Positions 24,105 to 34,720 of a stretch of 64,000 nucleotides of DNA are shown in pieces. The position numbers and the translations under genes are program-made. Under the pieces are notes generated by a model, which did no database searches, had not been told where the DNA came from, and was given only the letters and a program-made list of their open reading frames with translations. Position 1 is the stretch's first letter. Each line of letters opens with the position of its first letter. The stretch comes from Varanus komodoensis. Lineage: Eukaryota > Chordata > Lepidosauria > Squamata > Varanidae. The stretch covers positions 54,469,162 to 54,533,161 of the forward strand of contig NW_025335568.1 in assembly GCF_004798865.1 (NCBI RefSeq), read 5' to 3'.

Positions 24105-24235
24105 TCCATACACTTATAGATCCATACAGTTTGAAGAGGCCACAAGTCCATCAGGCCAAACCCCCTGCTCAATGCAGGACTCAACTCCCCCATCCAGATT
24201 CTAACCAGGCTTTGACCCTGCTTAGCTAATAGCAA
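24105..24235 (-). mobile_element. CR1 LINE 3' terminal fragment
   Basis: Plus strand reads 'AGATCCATACAGTTTGAAGA', 'CCATCAGGCCAAACCCCCTG' and 'CTCAATGCAGGACTCAA', the reverse complement of the CR1 3' terminus with its worn '(attctatg)n' tail. Only about 130 bp remain. Confidence 0.65.
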
Positions 24236-24444
24236 TGTTTGGAAGCAAGGTTTGGAATAGCAATCTAAGGCAGGAATCCACAAATTTGGGTCCATTTGGA
24301 ATTTTGGCTGCTATAGGGTGAGTTCTGGCTATTCACAAAATGGCTGCCACAGTTGGTTTGTCTGGTCGCAAAGTACCCATTTCTTAGAAGGCAGATCAGG
24401 AAAGCTATAAAAAATGTGACTTATCCATGAGTCAGTTATTCTGG

Positions 24445-24482
24445 CCCCAATTCAAGGTGCTGCTTTTAACCTATAAAGCCTG
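24445..24482 (+). mobile_element. L2 LINE scrap
   Basis: 'CCAATTCAAGGTGCTGCTTT' then 'TAACCTATAAAGCC' encodes the 'AQFKVLLLTYKA' segment also seen at 7790-7825. Only this short piece is left. Confidence 0.55.
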
Positions 24483-25985
24483 TATTCCTGTTTGCACTCA
24501 TGTTCAGAATTGTGAATGGGACATATTCATTTGAAAAAACCATTGAAACAAAAGGCTGTTACATTTGCATATTGTTCTTCCCTCCTCTTCTAACAAAATT
24601 GTGATGCACAGGGGTGTTTGGTGGCTAGGAGGGGTAGACCAAGTTGGGCCAACTATTGGCCCAAAAGTGAGTACCACTTTTGAATGCATTTTTGCATCAT
24701 GCTTTCCTATGTTCATTTTTCATGATGTAATTTTACTGGTGCTTTTAGTTTGCATTTGTATAAACCATCTGTCCTCCTTAAGGAGGGTACAAATATTTTA
24801 TGGACAATCCTCGGGCCAGTTTTCTTGCTTGAACAGCCAAGAAAAAGGTGGAGTTCCCACTGTGGCCTCAGAAAAGCCCTGCAAGCGTTCCTTCTTCACA
24901 GGGCTCTCCCTCCATCTTTGCAGACACCCCTCCTGCTTTGGCTTTAAATGCCATCTTTACTACAAGCCTTGGAGGGTGAATACAGGGGAGTGGGGAGACA
25001 ATCCAGGCAGTATCTCAGCCTCTCCTTCTCAAAAGGAGTGAAAAAGTAAGCTGAAACTGGCTGTCTAAATGTTTTTGAGGGAAACGCAAAGGCATTCTAT
25101 CCTCCATACTTTTCCAGCCCTTCACTGAATGCCTGTAGCCTTCCAAGATCAGAGAGTTAAGGGCAGCCATAGGACGGTGTCCTTCATTAGCCAATCAACT
25201 AATAGCATTACCAATCCCACTTTTAAAGCTTATGGTCGATAGACAACACCGCAAACCATCAAAAGACCTCAAAGGTAAGTCCCTGTGTGTGGACACTGAG
25301 TGAGCCAACCTCCATGAATGGGCCTTCCCACTGTTCAGATACAGATAGACTTATTTGGTTGCATTGTGAAGAAACAATAATTTGTAGCTTTTTCAGAGAC
25401 AAGAAAAATAAAAATTAAAAGGCTCATGACTGATAAATGAGTACATAACACCGAAATCTCCTTTGTCATGGAAATTGGTCTGTTTTTCCTGTTCCCCAAA
25501 TGAAAACCAGATGCTCAGCAAGAGCCAGTCATACGTGCTGCTCATGCTTCATTTAAATAGTTATGATTGTGGGGTGCAGAGGGTGAACCACCATCTAAAA
25601 ATAAATAAATAAATCACACTGGAAAAGTTACCATGTAGGCAATATTAAAAGCAGCTTCACAATTAGTAAATAATGTGCCAAAATGAGACTTGCCAGGACA
25701 CCAATTTGCTTGCCAAGCTTACTGCCAAAAAAGCTCTTAAACCTTCATCCCAGAAGTGGGAGAGCTGGCTGCACAGTGGAGAGGGAAGCCACTTTGTACA
25801 TGCTCATTGCAGGATCTTGGTGAAGCAATTTTAATGACAGTTGAGGGACTGTTTTCTTTGCTAGTATTTTATATCTGAAGCCACAGTGAGATGTGGCAAC
25901 AGTTGTAGACATGTTGTGTGAAATAGTCCAGGTTCATTTGCCAGAGAAGCCCATGGCTTGCAGAGCAAGGGAAGACATCTCTAGA
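24483..25985. other. Unassigned sequence
   Basis: No exon recognised. The 158-aa frame (24565-25041 plus) has no domain I know and is rejected as a gene. A short (AAAT)n lies near 25600-25613. Confidence 0.3.
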
Positions 25986-25989
25986 GATG

Positions 25990-26052
25990 GGCCAAAGGTC
26001 AGTTGCAGAACACACATTTTGCATGTGGAAGATCCCAGATTTCTGGTATTTC
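25990..26052 (+). mobile_element. tRNA-derived SINE head fragment
   Basis: 'GGTCAGTTGCAGAACACACA' then 'TTTTGCATGTGGAAGATCCC' parallels the A-box to B-box stretch of the SINE at 34545-34720 (GATGGTAGAACATGTGCTGC). The body and tail are absent, and CR1 sequence follows closely. Confidence 0.45.
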
Positions 26053-26059
26053 ACGCTGT

Positions 26060-26230
26060 CAGGGCGCGGTGTTGGGAAAGATGTTGGGCAAGGAGGTTGG
26101 GCAGGTCTTGCATCCATCCTGCTGGAGGAAACCTGTGGGCAGCTGGTTTGTCACTGTGTGTGTGGAGTGCTGGACTACATGGACCTTTTGTCTGATCCAG
26201 CATGGCTTTTCTTATGGTCTTCTAAGGTCT
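26060..26230 (+). mobile_element. CR1 LINE 3' end
   Basis: Ends with 'GGACTACATGGACCTTTTGT', 'CTGATCCAGCATGGCTTTTC', 'TTATGGTCTTCTA', the typical last bases of one amniote CR1 subfamily. The same ending appears at 44125-44185. Only the terminal 3' UTR is present. Confidence 0.7.
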
Positions 26231-26479
26231 CTTAGGGAAGCACATGTCAGTGGTTGCAGCAGTGAGTGGGGCCAGAGACAAATGTGGGGCAGGCACTCCT
26301 TTTCTCTTTGTGTTCCCCCATTCCTTCTCCCCACTTTTTCTACTTCCAGGGAAGGGACAGATCACACTTGCCAGAGCGTTGAAGTGACCACATGTAAAAC
26401 ATTTCTGAAACTGAGGGACGCATACGGCCTTGAGTTGCCCATCCCTGATCTAAGGTTTTGGAGAGATGTGGGGCTGGAG

Positions 26480-26660
26480 GAGAGACTCGGGAGAGGGATT
26501 GCATGCTGAAGGCCCTTGGTTCACCTCTGAGCATTTTTAGTAGTTTTAAATCGCTCCATTTTTTAAAAAGTTCCATTTGCAGTTCCTGGAAAAGACCTTC
26601 ACCTGAGTACCTGGAGATAGTCCAACTTGCTGTAAGATAGCTTCCTATGTTCCTGAATCA
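26480..26660 (+). mobile_element. tRNA-derived SINE remnant (second family), copy 2
   Basis: A B-box-like 'CTTGGTTCACCTC' (26515-26527) follows 'GCATGCTGAAGGC'. Next come 'AAAGACCTTCACCTGAGTAC' and the end 'AGATAGCTTCCTATGTTCCT', matching the order of this SINE family. The A-box side is worn. Confidence 0.6.
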
Positions 26661-26709
26661 GCCATCCGTCTCAGCATAAGCTAGCTTCATAAATAGGTCT
26701 CTTTCTATC

Positions 26710-26870
26710 TACCTATTCACTTATGAAAAGTATTTATTGCACTTTTCAGCCAAAACCCCCAGTGCAACTAACAAACATCAGAAAAAAGGCAGCTCCTGCT
26801 CACAGACTTATATTATAAAAATATATGATACAAAAGGAAAGGGCTTGGGAAGAAGGAGGGAAAAAGGAAA
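26710..26870. repeat. Possible LINE 3'-UTR remnant
   Basis: 'TATTTATTGCACTTTTCAGC', then a stretch ending in 'ACAAAAGGAAAGGGCTTGGG', reminds me of a common amniote repeat ('...cttacaatctaaaa..acaaaaggaaaggg'), but I cannot place the family. Confidence 0.3.
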
Positions 26871-27164
26871 TTCAGGCATTAGACTCTTCATTGCAAAGTC
26901 TATTAGGTCATGGAGATGGATCTAAACACAACAGAAGAATTGCTGCTTCCTCTTCCTTTGATGGCCTCAGCATAGCTCTGGGGAGCAGGAGACCCCCTCT
27001 CAAGTAGGGGTGAGTGGAGATGGAGGGATGCCTGACTGCGGCTTCCTCTCCTTCTGACAGCCTCAACAGATGGTGCATGGCCTCTGTTGCTGCGGAGGGC
27101 ACACGTCAACTGTCTCCAAACACTGGACCATCATATTTCTCAGCTGCTAGAAAATCTTAGAGTC

Positions 27165-27262
27165 TTGCAGAATCTTAAAGATGAGCAAATGCATATGCCA
27201 TAAGCGTTTGTGGAGTGTAGCTCATGCCCTCCGATGCATTCAGTGTTCTCAGAAGTTTTAGG
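27165..27262. repeat. Dispersed amniote repeat remnant
   Basis: 'GAATCTTAAAGATGAGCAAA...CATAAGCGTTTGTGGAGTG...CCGATGCATTCAGTG' resembles the common motif 'ctttaagactaacaaa...cataagctttcgtgga...cagatgcatgaagtg'. The class is not known to me. Confidence 0.4.
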
Positions 27263-27897
27263 TATATGTACAGTATATTTGATAGTGGGGGGAGGCAAAA
27301 TTTGAAACTGAATGCAGAAGAAAAGGAAATGTGAGAAGTATCAAGAGTGATACTCACTTTGCCTACAGCAGCCATTCATAAAACTGTTGCTGGCACAAGA
27401 TAAGACAGTTGGCACATTTTCGGACAGGATATAATCCAGGTACCCATAACCCTCCAGACTGGGATGGTCTGAGCAGGAGGAGTGTGAGGGTGAAGGTCAA
27501 CTCTATGTTTCAGTATTGGGATATAAGCAGAGGGCATCCTTAACTGGAAGACCAGGACTGGGGTGATGGAGATGAATGAAGAAGCTGGCAAGTAGGGCCA
27601 CTGGCAAAGGCAGAGCCAGGAGAAAGTAAGATACGAGTGAAGATGCTATAGGACAAGAATCAAACAAGAAATCAGGATCACAAGATAGCCACCACAAAGG
27701 CTCATGCTGCTGTAGTAAAGTTGAGCAAGCCTGGGGAGCAATTTATAGCATCTCTGTGTCTCTTAGCAGATCTGTATGATTGCACTGGTCCTAATCCTGC
27801 AAGCACCTATAGATCTGATGCCAATACTGCAAGTACTTGCGAGATGAACCAGACTGCCTTCTCTAATAGGCCATAAAGGGAAGCTGCATTACACTGT
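27263..27897. other. Unassigned sequence
   Basis: No exon or clear repeat. Purine-rich in places (27560-27660). Confidence 0.3.
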
Positions 27898-27898
27898 A

Positions 27899-28325
27899 GA
27901 TAGAAACATAGAAACAGAGCGAGTCAGAAGGGGCCTCCCGGCCATCTAGTCTGACCTCTGGCACCAGCCGGCTCCGCTCACGACATGCCCACCATGTGGA
28001 TGTCCAGCCTATCCATGAACACCCGCACCGATGGGGCCTCAACGACCTCTCATGGAAGCCCATTCCACACCCTCGGGGTCCAGACTGTCAGGAAGTGCTT
28101 CCTGGAATCCAAATGGAACCTTGGCTCCCTGAGCTTTGCTCCGTTGGAGCATGTCCTGCCTTCCTCTGCAGGGGAGAACAGGTCTCTACCCATCTCCATG
28201 TGACATCCCCTCACATACCTGTATGTCGCCAACATATCCCCTCGGAGTGTCCTCTTCTCCAGGCTGAAGAGACCCAGTTCCTTCAGTCTCGCCTCATACC
28301 CCATCCCCTGCAAACCGGACACTAA
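27899..28325 (-). mobile_element. CR1 LINE 3' end, well preserved
   Basis: The minus strand carries a 91-codon open frame (28050-28322) that reads as the CR1 ORF2 C-terminus: 'YEARLKELGLFSLEKRTLRG', 'DMLATYRYVRGCHMEMGRDL', 'KLREPRFHLDSRKHFLTVWT'. This closely resembles the avian/crocodilian CR1 ending ('LKELGLFSLEKRRLRGDLI...'). The 3' UTR runs to 27899, where 'GATAGAAACATAGAAAC' is the reversed terminal CR1 repeat. It is GC- and CpG-richer and less decayed than other CR1 copies here, so a younger or different subfamily. Confidence 0.85.
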
Positions 28326-28654
28326 GCTTCTTCCACCCTGTAAAACAGCTGGACATCCTATTTCAGCTGCCTAATTGTGGAGGGAAGGAAATTGAAGCAC
28401 CCCTAGGGTACATTGCATCTTGGCAGTATGACTTCCCTCCCCATCCCTTGAACACCCTCTGTAACCCTTATCTCAGGTTGCTATTGTGACCTTGTCACAA
28501 TTCTGCTCTGGCTGATGGGAAAAAGGAGGGCCCAAGTATGGATCCATTCAAGAGGTTAATTTTCTCTGAGCTGGGAATTGAATTGCTCTGCTACTGTGAT
28601 AAAGGCAAGCTTTGCTGTGCTGGTCTCAAACTGTGGAATGCCTTACCTGAAAGG
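28326..28654. other. Unassigned sequence
   Basis: No gene. A short 'ACTGTGGAATGCCTTACCTG' (28630-28649) may be an L2 scrap. Confidence 0.3.
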
Positions 28655-28734
28655 TCTACCTTCACTTTCTGCCATGAGAGTGGTATCATCTGCATATCTG
28701 AGGTTGTTGATATTTCTCCTGGCAATCTTAATTC
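28655..28734 (-). mobile_element. BovB LINE RT fragment
   Basis: The minus strand reads 'IKIARRNINNLRYADDTTLM' then 'AESEG', the catalytic core of BovB/RTE reverse transcriptase (YADD encoded at 28686-28697). Only 80 bp remain, with the LTR-like repeat abutting at 28735. The residues are intact over this piece. Confidence 0.8.
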
Positions 28735-29199
28735 TGTTGGGAATCAAAGAAGCAGTTATTCTTGGTGGCACTGTCTCTTTGGATGAGGACTGGGAAATGA
28801 GGCTGTGGACTCAGAGATGATGGAAGAAGCAGAGGTTATCTCAAGGCCACCATCTCTAGGTGGTTGGGCAGACCTTAGGATCCAACAGGATTTGGAAGTG
28901 CCAGGAGAGGACATGGGAGAAACGCAAGATAAGCCCGGTTTGGTCCCCAGCCCCATGATACAGAGTCAGGGAGGCAGTGCTAACCCATTAGAGGGCCTGC
29001 GCAGATCTAACTCTGCTTCAGAGGAGCGCACTGAAAGGGAGGATTCTCAGAAATAGTTTCTGCTTTGGGTTCAACAAACCACTCTGTGCATGCTCTGTTG
29101 ACTGTAGATGGCTGGCTGCATATTGGAAATAAAGTGCTCTTAGGCATAAAGTATGTCTGTTGTTTGAGAGGAATAAGGGAGAACCCCAGCATCCAAGAG
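28735..29199 (+). mobile_element. Solo-LTR-like fossil, copy 1
   Basis: Aligns by eye with 40525-41058 over its whole length. Both start TGTTGGGAAT and share 'ATCTCAAGGCC' (about 28837 and 40661), a 'TTGGGTTCAA...CCACTCTGT' block (29067-29093; 40913-40937) and a late A-rich 'GGAATAAAGTG'-type signal. Size, ends and a polyadenylation-like signal fit a solo LTR of a Gypsy- or ERV-like element. No internal gag/pol was seen next to it. It abuts a BovB fragment on the left. An old copy, clearly diverged from its sister. Confidence 0.55.
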
Positions 29200-30177
29200 A
29201 GCCTATCTCATTGATTACTTTACTCCTGTGTGTGTGGATGGTGATATTTGGCTTCAAAGCAATGACATTCCCCACAGAACATCAAAAATAGAAGGACAGT
29301 TGTAAAGCAACCTTATGCTGAATTAGGCCTCTGCCTAACAGTGCCTGCTGTGACTAGCAGTTATTCTCCAGCCTTTCAGAGATCTTTGCCAGTCCTAACT
29401 CCTAAAATACTGTAACCATTATCACAAAGAAAAAACTGGAGCAATGGACCAAATGCAACATACAACACATAAGCTCTGACATTGATCTCTTCCCTGAAAA
29501 GAAGGAATAAAAAATCAAGCAAGTAATCTCGAGGTCTGGATATGATTTTTCATACTGCAGGAAGTCATCTTCATTTATATAGTATCGGACCCATTGTTCA
29601 CTGTTACTGCTTTAATATTCCAACAGAGTTTCACTCCTGAATATGCCCTGTAATCGTATCTCTGCAGTCAGGATACAATCTTTGCATTCTTGTGCTGTCT
29701 TAGTCCTATATTTTACACTTGGCTTATCCTTCACTATATTTCAGTTCATAGAAATATCCACGTAACATATCCACGTGTTTGTTGGAAATGCTGGCCCCCT
29801 GCTAAGAGTATCAAGGTGGGAGTGGTGTGCATAATGCCTGGAGAAGACAGGATACTTCATGTACTGCAGGATGCATTCCTAGCTGGAAAGGTTCCCAACA
29901 AGGTAAGAAAGATCAGAACGAACGCTAAACAAATATTTGCAAGTATTCAAATACTGGCATATATTTTCAGCTCTCCATTCATATTTATAAATGGCCAAGG
30001 GGTGAAATAAATTCAAAGCAAGTCACTTTGGGAATCTGCAGTTTGAAATTCAACATTGGAAGGCTTTACATTTGTTGAATTTTTTTAGTTTAACTTTGTC
30101 TGACAACAAATATAAATGTGATCTGTTCTGAACTGCCAAATACTGCTTACCATTGCATGCTGTCTAACAAATGTTCT
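29200..30177. other. Unassigned sequence
   Basis: No exon or known repeat recognised; AT-rich and single-copy-looking. Confidence 0.3.
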
Positions 30178-30460
30178 CACTAGAGGGGTGTACAGATTTT
30201 GTTAAATCTATTTGTCCACATTTCCATCTGTTCTTTGATGGAATCAGGTTTTTTTCCCAGGTTCTTGTACTAGCATTCATGAGGACTCTTGCAAATGTAT
30301 CTAAATGTACACATCCCCACAAAATGTACATTTTCACACTGTATATGAGGAACATGTGCATTTTCAGTCATTTTTGTTTGTTTTTAATGTTTAATATTTC
30401 TCTATGACTAAATTCAGGCAAAATCCCTAAAAGTTTAAAAACCAAAATCCACAAGCCTAC
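30178..30460 (+). repeat. Dispersed AT-rich repeat, copy 2
   Basis: Sister of 5186-5465. 'GTACAGATTTTGTTAAATCT' at 30190 and 'AAAGTTTAAAAACCAAAATC' near 30430 are shared in the same order, with a diverged centre. Confidence 0.5.
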
Positions 30461-30644
30461 AGAAACTGTGTGACTCAAAGCTGCCGGGACCACTGTGCAA
30501 TCTACGGGCTGGATTCACAGAACTCCAACCTCATCTACGACTGGATTTTAGGAGTTCTCTGACACCCCTTGCTGTCTGATGGTAAAATAGAAATCTATGG
30601 TATAGCATAAAATGTATAGTTCCACATCATTAATTCTCTAAGCT

Positions 30645-30730
30645 GATTCCAGTCTGGCTTCAAGACGAGTTTTGATCCTGAGATTGCTTTTGTTGGCCCA
30701 ACAGGCCCACTAAGGGTAACAATCTGGCTC
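30645..30730 (+). mobile_element. LINE RT scrap (L2/CR1 type)
   Basis: One frame reads 'FQSGFKTSFDPEIAFVGPT', matching the 'FQSIFRPGYGTESALVAL' block at about 6892-6944 of the L2 copy. The downstream part is unreadable. Confidence 0.55.
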
Positions 30731-31085
30731 TCTGGGATTCCTCAGATGTTATAGCACCTCTTTGCCTGGCCCCATCTCCTTTTTCCAGCCATCAGTATTT
30801 CCTGGTTTCTTGGATTCTGTGCCATAGTTCCCCTGTTCTACTGTGCCCCTGTGGAAATACTGCTTCTTAGTCTTCATTTCTGGCTCCAGTGATACCTTTA
30901 AGTTAAAACGTGCTAGCATTTGTCATACTTTGGTCCTGCTAGTTTTACCTTCAGCCCATCCACCCTGGAATGCAGCCCTCAAAATGAAAAGTGCTCCTGG
31001 GGCTGAAAGAGTTTCAAACCCCCTGTTGTACATGGGAAACCACTGAGCAAGTGGGCCCGGAATCGGACGTGCTGGAGGAGAAAAG

Positions 31086-31462
31086 CAGGTTGCTTACCTG
31101 TAACGGATGTTCTTCAAGTGGCCATCTGTGCAGTCACACATATGGATGCTGCGCCTGCGCAGTGCCTTTGGCCGGAAGATTGATAGCTAACAGTTTTGGT
31201 GGGAAGCTCCGCTCCCCCTCCCCCTTATAGCTTATATAGAGTGGAGCATCCACCATTTTGTTCAGTCTTTGAAGACCAAATGTTCGCCCCCATGTGGAGA
31301 AAAGGAGTCTCTAGTACAGATGATATCGGTACCATGAAAGGAAAAACGGTACGGTACCGATGAAAATATTTCCACTCACCGACACCAAGCGGGGCCGGCA
31401 GGTGGGTTGTGTGGCTGCACAGATGGCCACTTGAAGAACATCAGTTACAGGTAAGCAACCTG
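31086..31462. mobile_element. Element with 54-bp terminal inverted repeats
   Basis: Left arm 31086-31139 (CAGGTTGCTTACCTGTAACG...) and right arm 31409-31462 are reverse complements with two mismatches. The 269-bp centre has no open frame with similarity. It holds 'CTGCGCCTGCGCAG' (31149-31162, NRF1-like), a C-rich run (31213-31226) and a TATA-like 'CTTATATAGA' (31231-31240). Each arm carries CAG|GTAAG, a consensus 5' splice site, reading outward. Target duplication not identifiable. Probably a non-autonomous DNA transposon. The near-identity of the arms suggests it is young. Confidence 0.75.
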
Positions 31463-33149
31463 AAATGTAACAGAAGACTTGCACAGAAATTTGGGGAAGT
31501 TGTGACAGGGCACTCACCAATCCACCAAGGCACCAATCCACCAGGGTGATGATGGTACCTTCCCACTACCTACCTCCTGAGTATGTATGGACCAAACTGA
31601 TCATTCCTCCATCTACCTCAGCCTGCAAGAGATGGGCAATGCTGGGGTGGGTTATGGTAGACCTAGACTGGGTGCAAGTATATTCTGGATATGACTAGCA
31701 ACCCATTTTGGAAAGGAGAGCCAGTTTCAGCAAAATGCTCACATGTGGCTTGTGCAGACACTAATGTCTGCAATCTATTTGGCTTTTTGTAGATGTCTCT
31801 TACTTTGAACAGCAGACAGGGTAAGCTGGAGAACAGACAGAGGACCTACTCATGCTGCCTAGTCCCATTAGCCCCAGCACATACATGGATTAAAGTGGTT
31901 TTGTGGATTAGTCAACCGTACAGTGGTTGCACATGTGGGCTGAATGCCCCCCTTTCAAATTTAGTTATGGTACATTTAACGATATTATTCATCTTGCTCT
32001 CACTGCAAAATACAACAAGACTCTCAAATAACCACTTTGAAAACAAACAAGCAACCTAAAACAAATAAAACATATCAGCTATCATAAGACCCGTGAAATG
32101 TTTTTATCCCAAACCAAAACTGGCCTGGGGTTTCTTAATAATGAAATTGCTTGTTTTTGTTGTTAACTTTAATGGTGGTGTATTCTCTTACTGGTTGATT
32201 AAAACTGAATGAAGAACGAATTTGTAAAGATAACCCAATGTTAGTTCATTTCAGATATATACAAACCCATCTCAAAAGGAGGATGTAAAACTGGGGGTGG
32301 GGGGTATATCCTTTTGTCCTATCTTCTGCTGTATGTGTGGCAGAATTAGCTCGGAAACTCACTGCTGTGAGTGAAACACATTATCTTGATCTGCTCTCTC
32401 TCGTCTTCTCTCGGCAGGAAAAACCACTCACAGGAATGCAGCGTATGATCAGTGCAGAAAGAAACAGACAGTTACTTCTTTGTATCGCAGATCAAGAAAT
32501 GTAAGAAGATCAGCTGGGCAGGGAAGATCAGCATGTGGGACCACTGAACTTCAGCTTTGTGATCCAGATTAAACTGCCTTCTGCCCTGTCCTCCAGAAAT
32601 CTATGCAGAGTTCTAAAAAGGCGGATACAAGGACTCATTGTGAAATCTCAGAGGTTCCCCCCACCAGCTTCCACACCAGAAATTGCTGCTATCCTTTCTG
32701 ACAAGAAGGTGGCACCATCACCCTGAGATTGAGGATTAGCTGTAACCACCAGTGTTGTGCCTGCATATCCTGGAAGCCAGAGCAGATGCATGCTTTGGCA
32801 TTGCCATCCCCTGGTGCATGCAGTTATCAGATGCAGATGCCACAGTCGAAGATGTGGGGATTCAGTATCAAGAGTCTATTTGATGTTATATTGTCATTTG
32901 CTGATTTGCTGGGGAGAATTGAGAGGAAGCAAAACCCTCTCTATAATCAAGACTTGTACTGGGGCAGGAGAGCATTGAAATGTGTGCAAGACAGAATTAT
33001 TTTCCCTGCCTTTTGGGAAAGGCATTGCTGGTGCAGGGGTTGAGTGGGGAGGCAAACCAAGGATTCCTTTGGGCTTTCAGGGAATTTTATTATCCATTAT
33101 TATTTCGGGGTGGGGGGTTAATCCATCCAGTAAACCCATTATGGGTTTC
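31463..33149. other. Unassigned sequence
   Basis: About 1.7 kb without a recognised exon or repeat. Frames of 88-104 aa have no known domain. Confidence 0.3.
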
Positions 33150-33235
33150 CAATCACCTATTAATCATCTTTTCTCCAAGTTAAACATACTCAGCCCCTTC
33201 AACTCACCTTCAGAGGGCATATAGTTTTTCTACAT
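33150..33235 (-). mobile_element. CR1 LINE fragment
   Basis: 'CACCTATTAATCATCTTTTC', 'TCCAAGTTAAACATACTCAG', 'CCCCTTCAACTC' is the reverse complement of the CR1 '..NLFSLEK(R)..' coding segment seen in other copies. Short. Confidence 0.6.
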
Positions 33236-33270
33236 AAAGGTGCTAATCTGTCATATAAGCTTTCTGTTTC

Positions 33271-33330
33271 ATTATTTATTTATTTATTTAAAACTTTTTT
33301 AGACTGCCCCCTACCCTAGTTTCATAGCTG
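33271..33330 (-). mobile_element. LINE/SINE 3' tail
   Basis: (ATTT)n at 33271-33290 followed by 'AAAACTTTTTTAGACTGCCC' is the reversed tail of an L2-type LINE or a SINE sharing that tail. Confidence 0.45.
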
Positions 33331-34544
33331 AATTAAGATTCAAATTCAGCACAGAGCTTTTGCCTTCCTGCTTTTCTGCTACATAACCTGTAGGTGGCAC
33401 CATGCTATGGCAGAACAACACAATTACACAAGTTACAAAACACTTGTCCTTTCTCTCTCACAAGTAATCGTCCATTTTCCCTGCACTTAACCCACCCACC
33501 TAAAAAACTGTTCTTAAAAAACAGGCGAATCTGCAGGGGCACAACGTTATCTAAAGAATCTGTAAAAACTGTGAGTAGAGAATGATGACAGCATCACAAA
33601 TGCCCCATATAGAAAAGCTCTTAATTGCCAGGGACTGCCTAATCTTTGCCAGAATCCTTTGAACAGGTTCCAATTTGTTGATTCATTTCTTAAACATGCA
33701 CTGTATGTTCTCCAGAATAACTTTCTTTTTCCAGATCCAACAAACTAAATAGGTGAAATAAGTTTGAGTGAACTGAAAATGGTAGTGGCGGAAGACCAGC
33801 TGATCTGGAAGCAAATTAATGGGGTAGGAAGATGGGAAGGAAAGCACCAATGCAAATTGAACCAAAAAGCAAAAATTTGTAGTTCATTCAGTTCTTGCAT
33901 TAGTGAAAACCTCTAAACTCATTGTTTTTGGCTGAAGAAGCAAATGCAGTATCTGGAAAAATCCATGTGCACCAGTGGCTACAAGAGAGCCTGTCCTTTA
34001 AACAAGTCTATGAAAGACAAGACAGCCATGGATCAGAGATGGTTACCATTAGTGCTTTCATTACCTTTACATACGCAACTATGACCAAAGTCTCATTTTG
34101 CTTGAGATGCAAAAATATTTGAGCAAAAACAATAGGATGCCATATTTTTACATTCTCAGAAATAAAATTTAGCTGGACCTATTTTTAAGAGTCCATTCTT
34201 TATTTAGTCCTCACATTTCCAGTATCAAAATGTTGACTTACTTCTTTGGTTCAATTCAGTTTTCTCTTTCTATCTGTACCAGAGACGGTTTATGTTATGC
34301 TCAGCGTAGATATGCTAGGACCAGCTGATAGCATCAGAAATCATCAGTTTGTGCTTCAGTTGGACACACAATCATCATCATCATCCCAGTAATCCAATAA
34401 TTATGTTGTTTGTGACAACAGTGGCACATCTTGCGGTGTCCTGGGACTACACAGCTAAGAGCAATCCAAGTGTCGCCATAGCAGCTGCTTTCATTGGAAG
34501 CAACACTTGTGGTAAAAGTGCTTTCTGGAAATGTGGAAGAGGCC
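33331..34544. other. Unassigned sequence
   Basis: No gene recognised. An (ATC)4 run lies near 34371-34384. Confidence 0.3.
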
Positions 34545-34720
34545 AAGACAGTTGATCGATGGTAGAACATGTGCTGCATGCCGAAAATTCCGGGTCAGTC
34601 CCTTGCATTTCCGGGTGAAATGATCAAGTACCAAAGGATGGAGGAGACCTCCATCTGAAACCACAAAGAACCACAACTGGGCAAGTTATATAATGTCAGG
34701 CTAGATGGATAAACAGGCTG
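34545..34720 (+). mobile_element. tRNA-derived SINE (second family), copy 3
   Basis: The best copy of this family here. The A-box-like stretch (34554-34568, GATCGATGGTAGAAC) is followed by 'GCATGCCGAAAATTCCGGGT' and a B-box-like 'CCGGGTCAGTCCC' (34590-34602). The body includes a 'GGAGACCTCCATCTGAAACC' block matching 'AAGACCTCAGACTGAGATCC' at 13645. About 170 bp. Confidence 0.6.

Noticed and set aside
24565-25041. 158-aa open frame with a hydrophobic stretch
   Set aside because: No recognisable family and no splice or promoter context; composition fits chance.
26003-26509. 168-aa open frame, the longest in the window
   Set aside because: It runs across a SINE head and a CR1 3' UTR and has no domain; a chance frame in repeats.
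28805-29056. Acidic 83-aa frame
   Set aside because: Entirely inside the LTR-like repeat.
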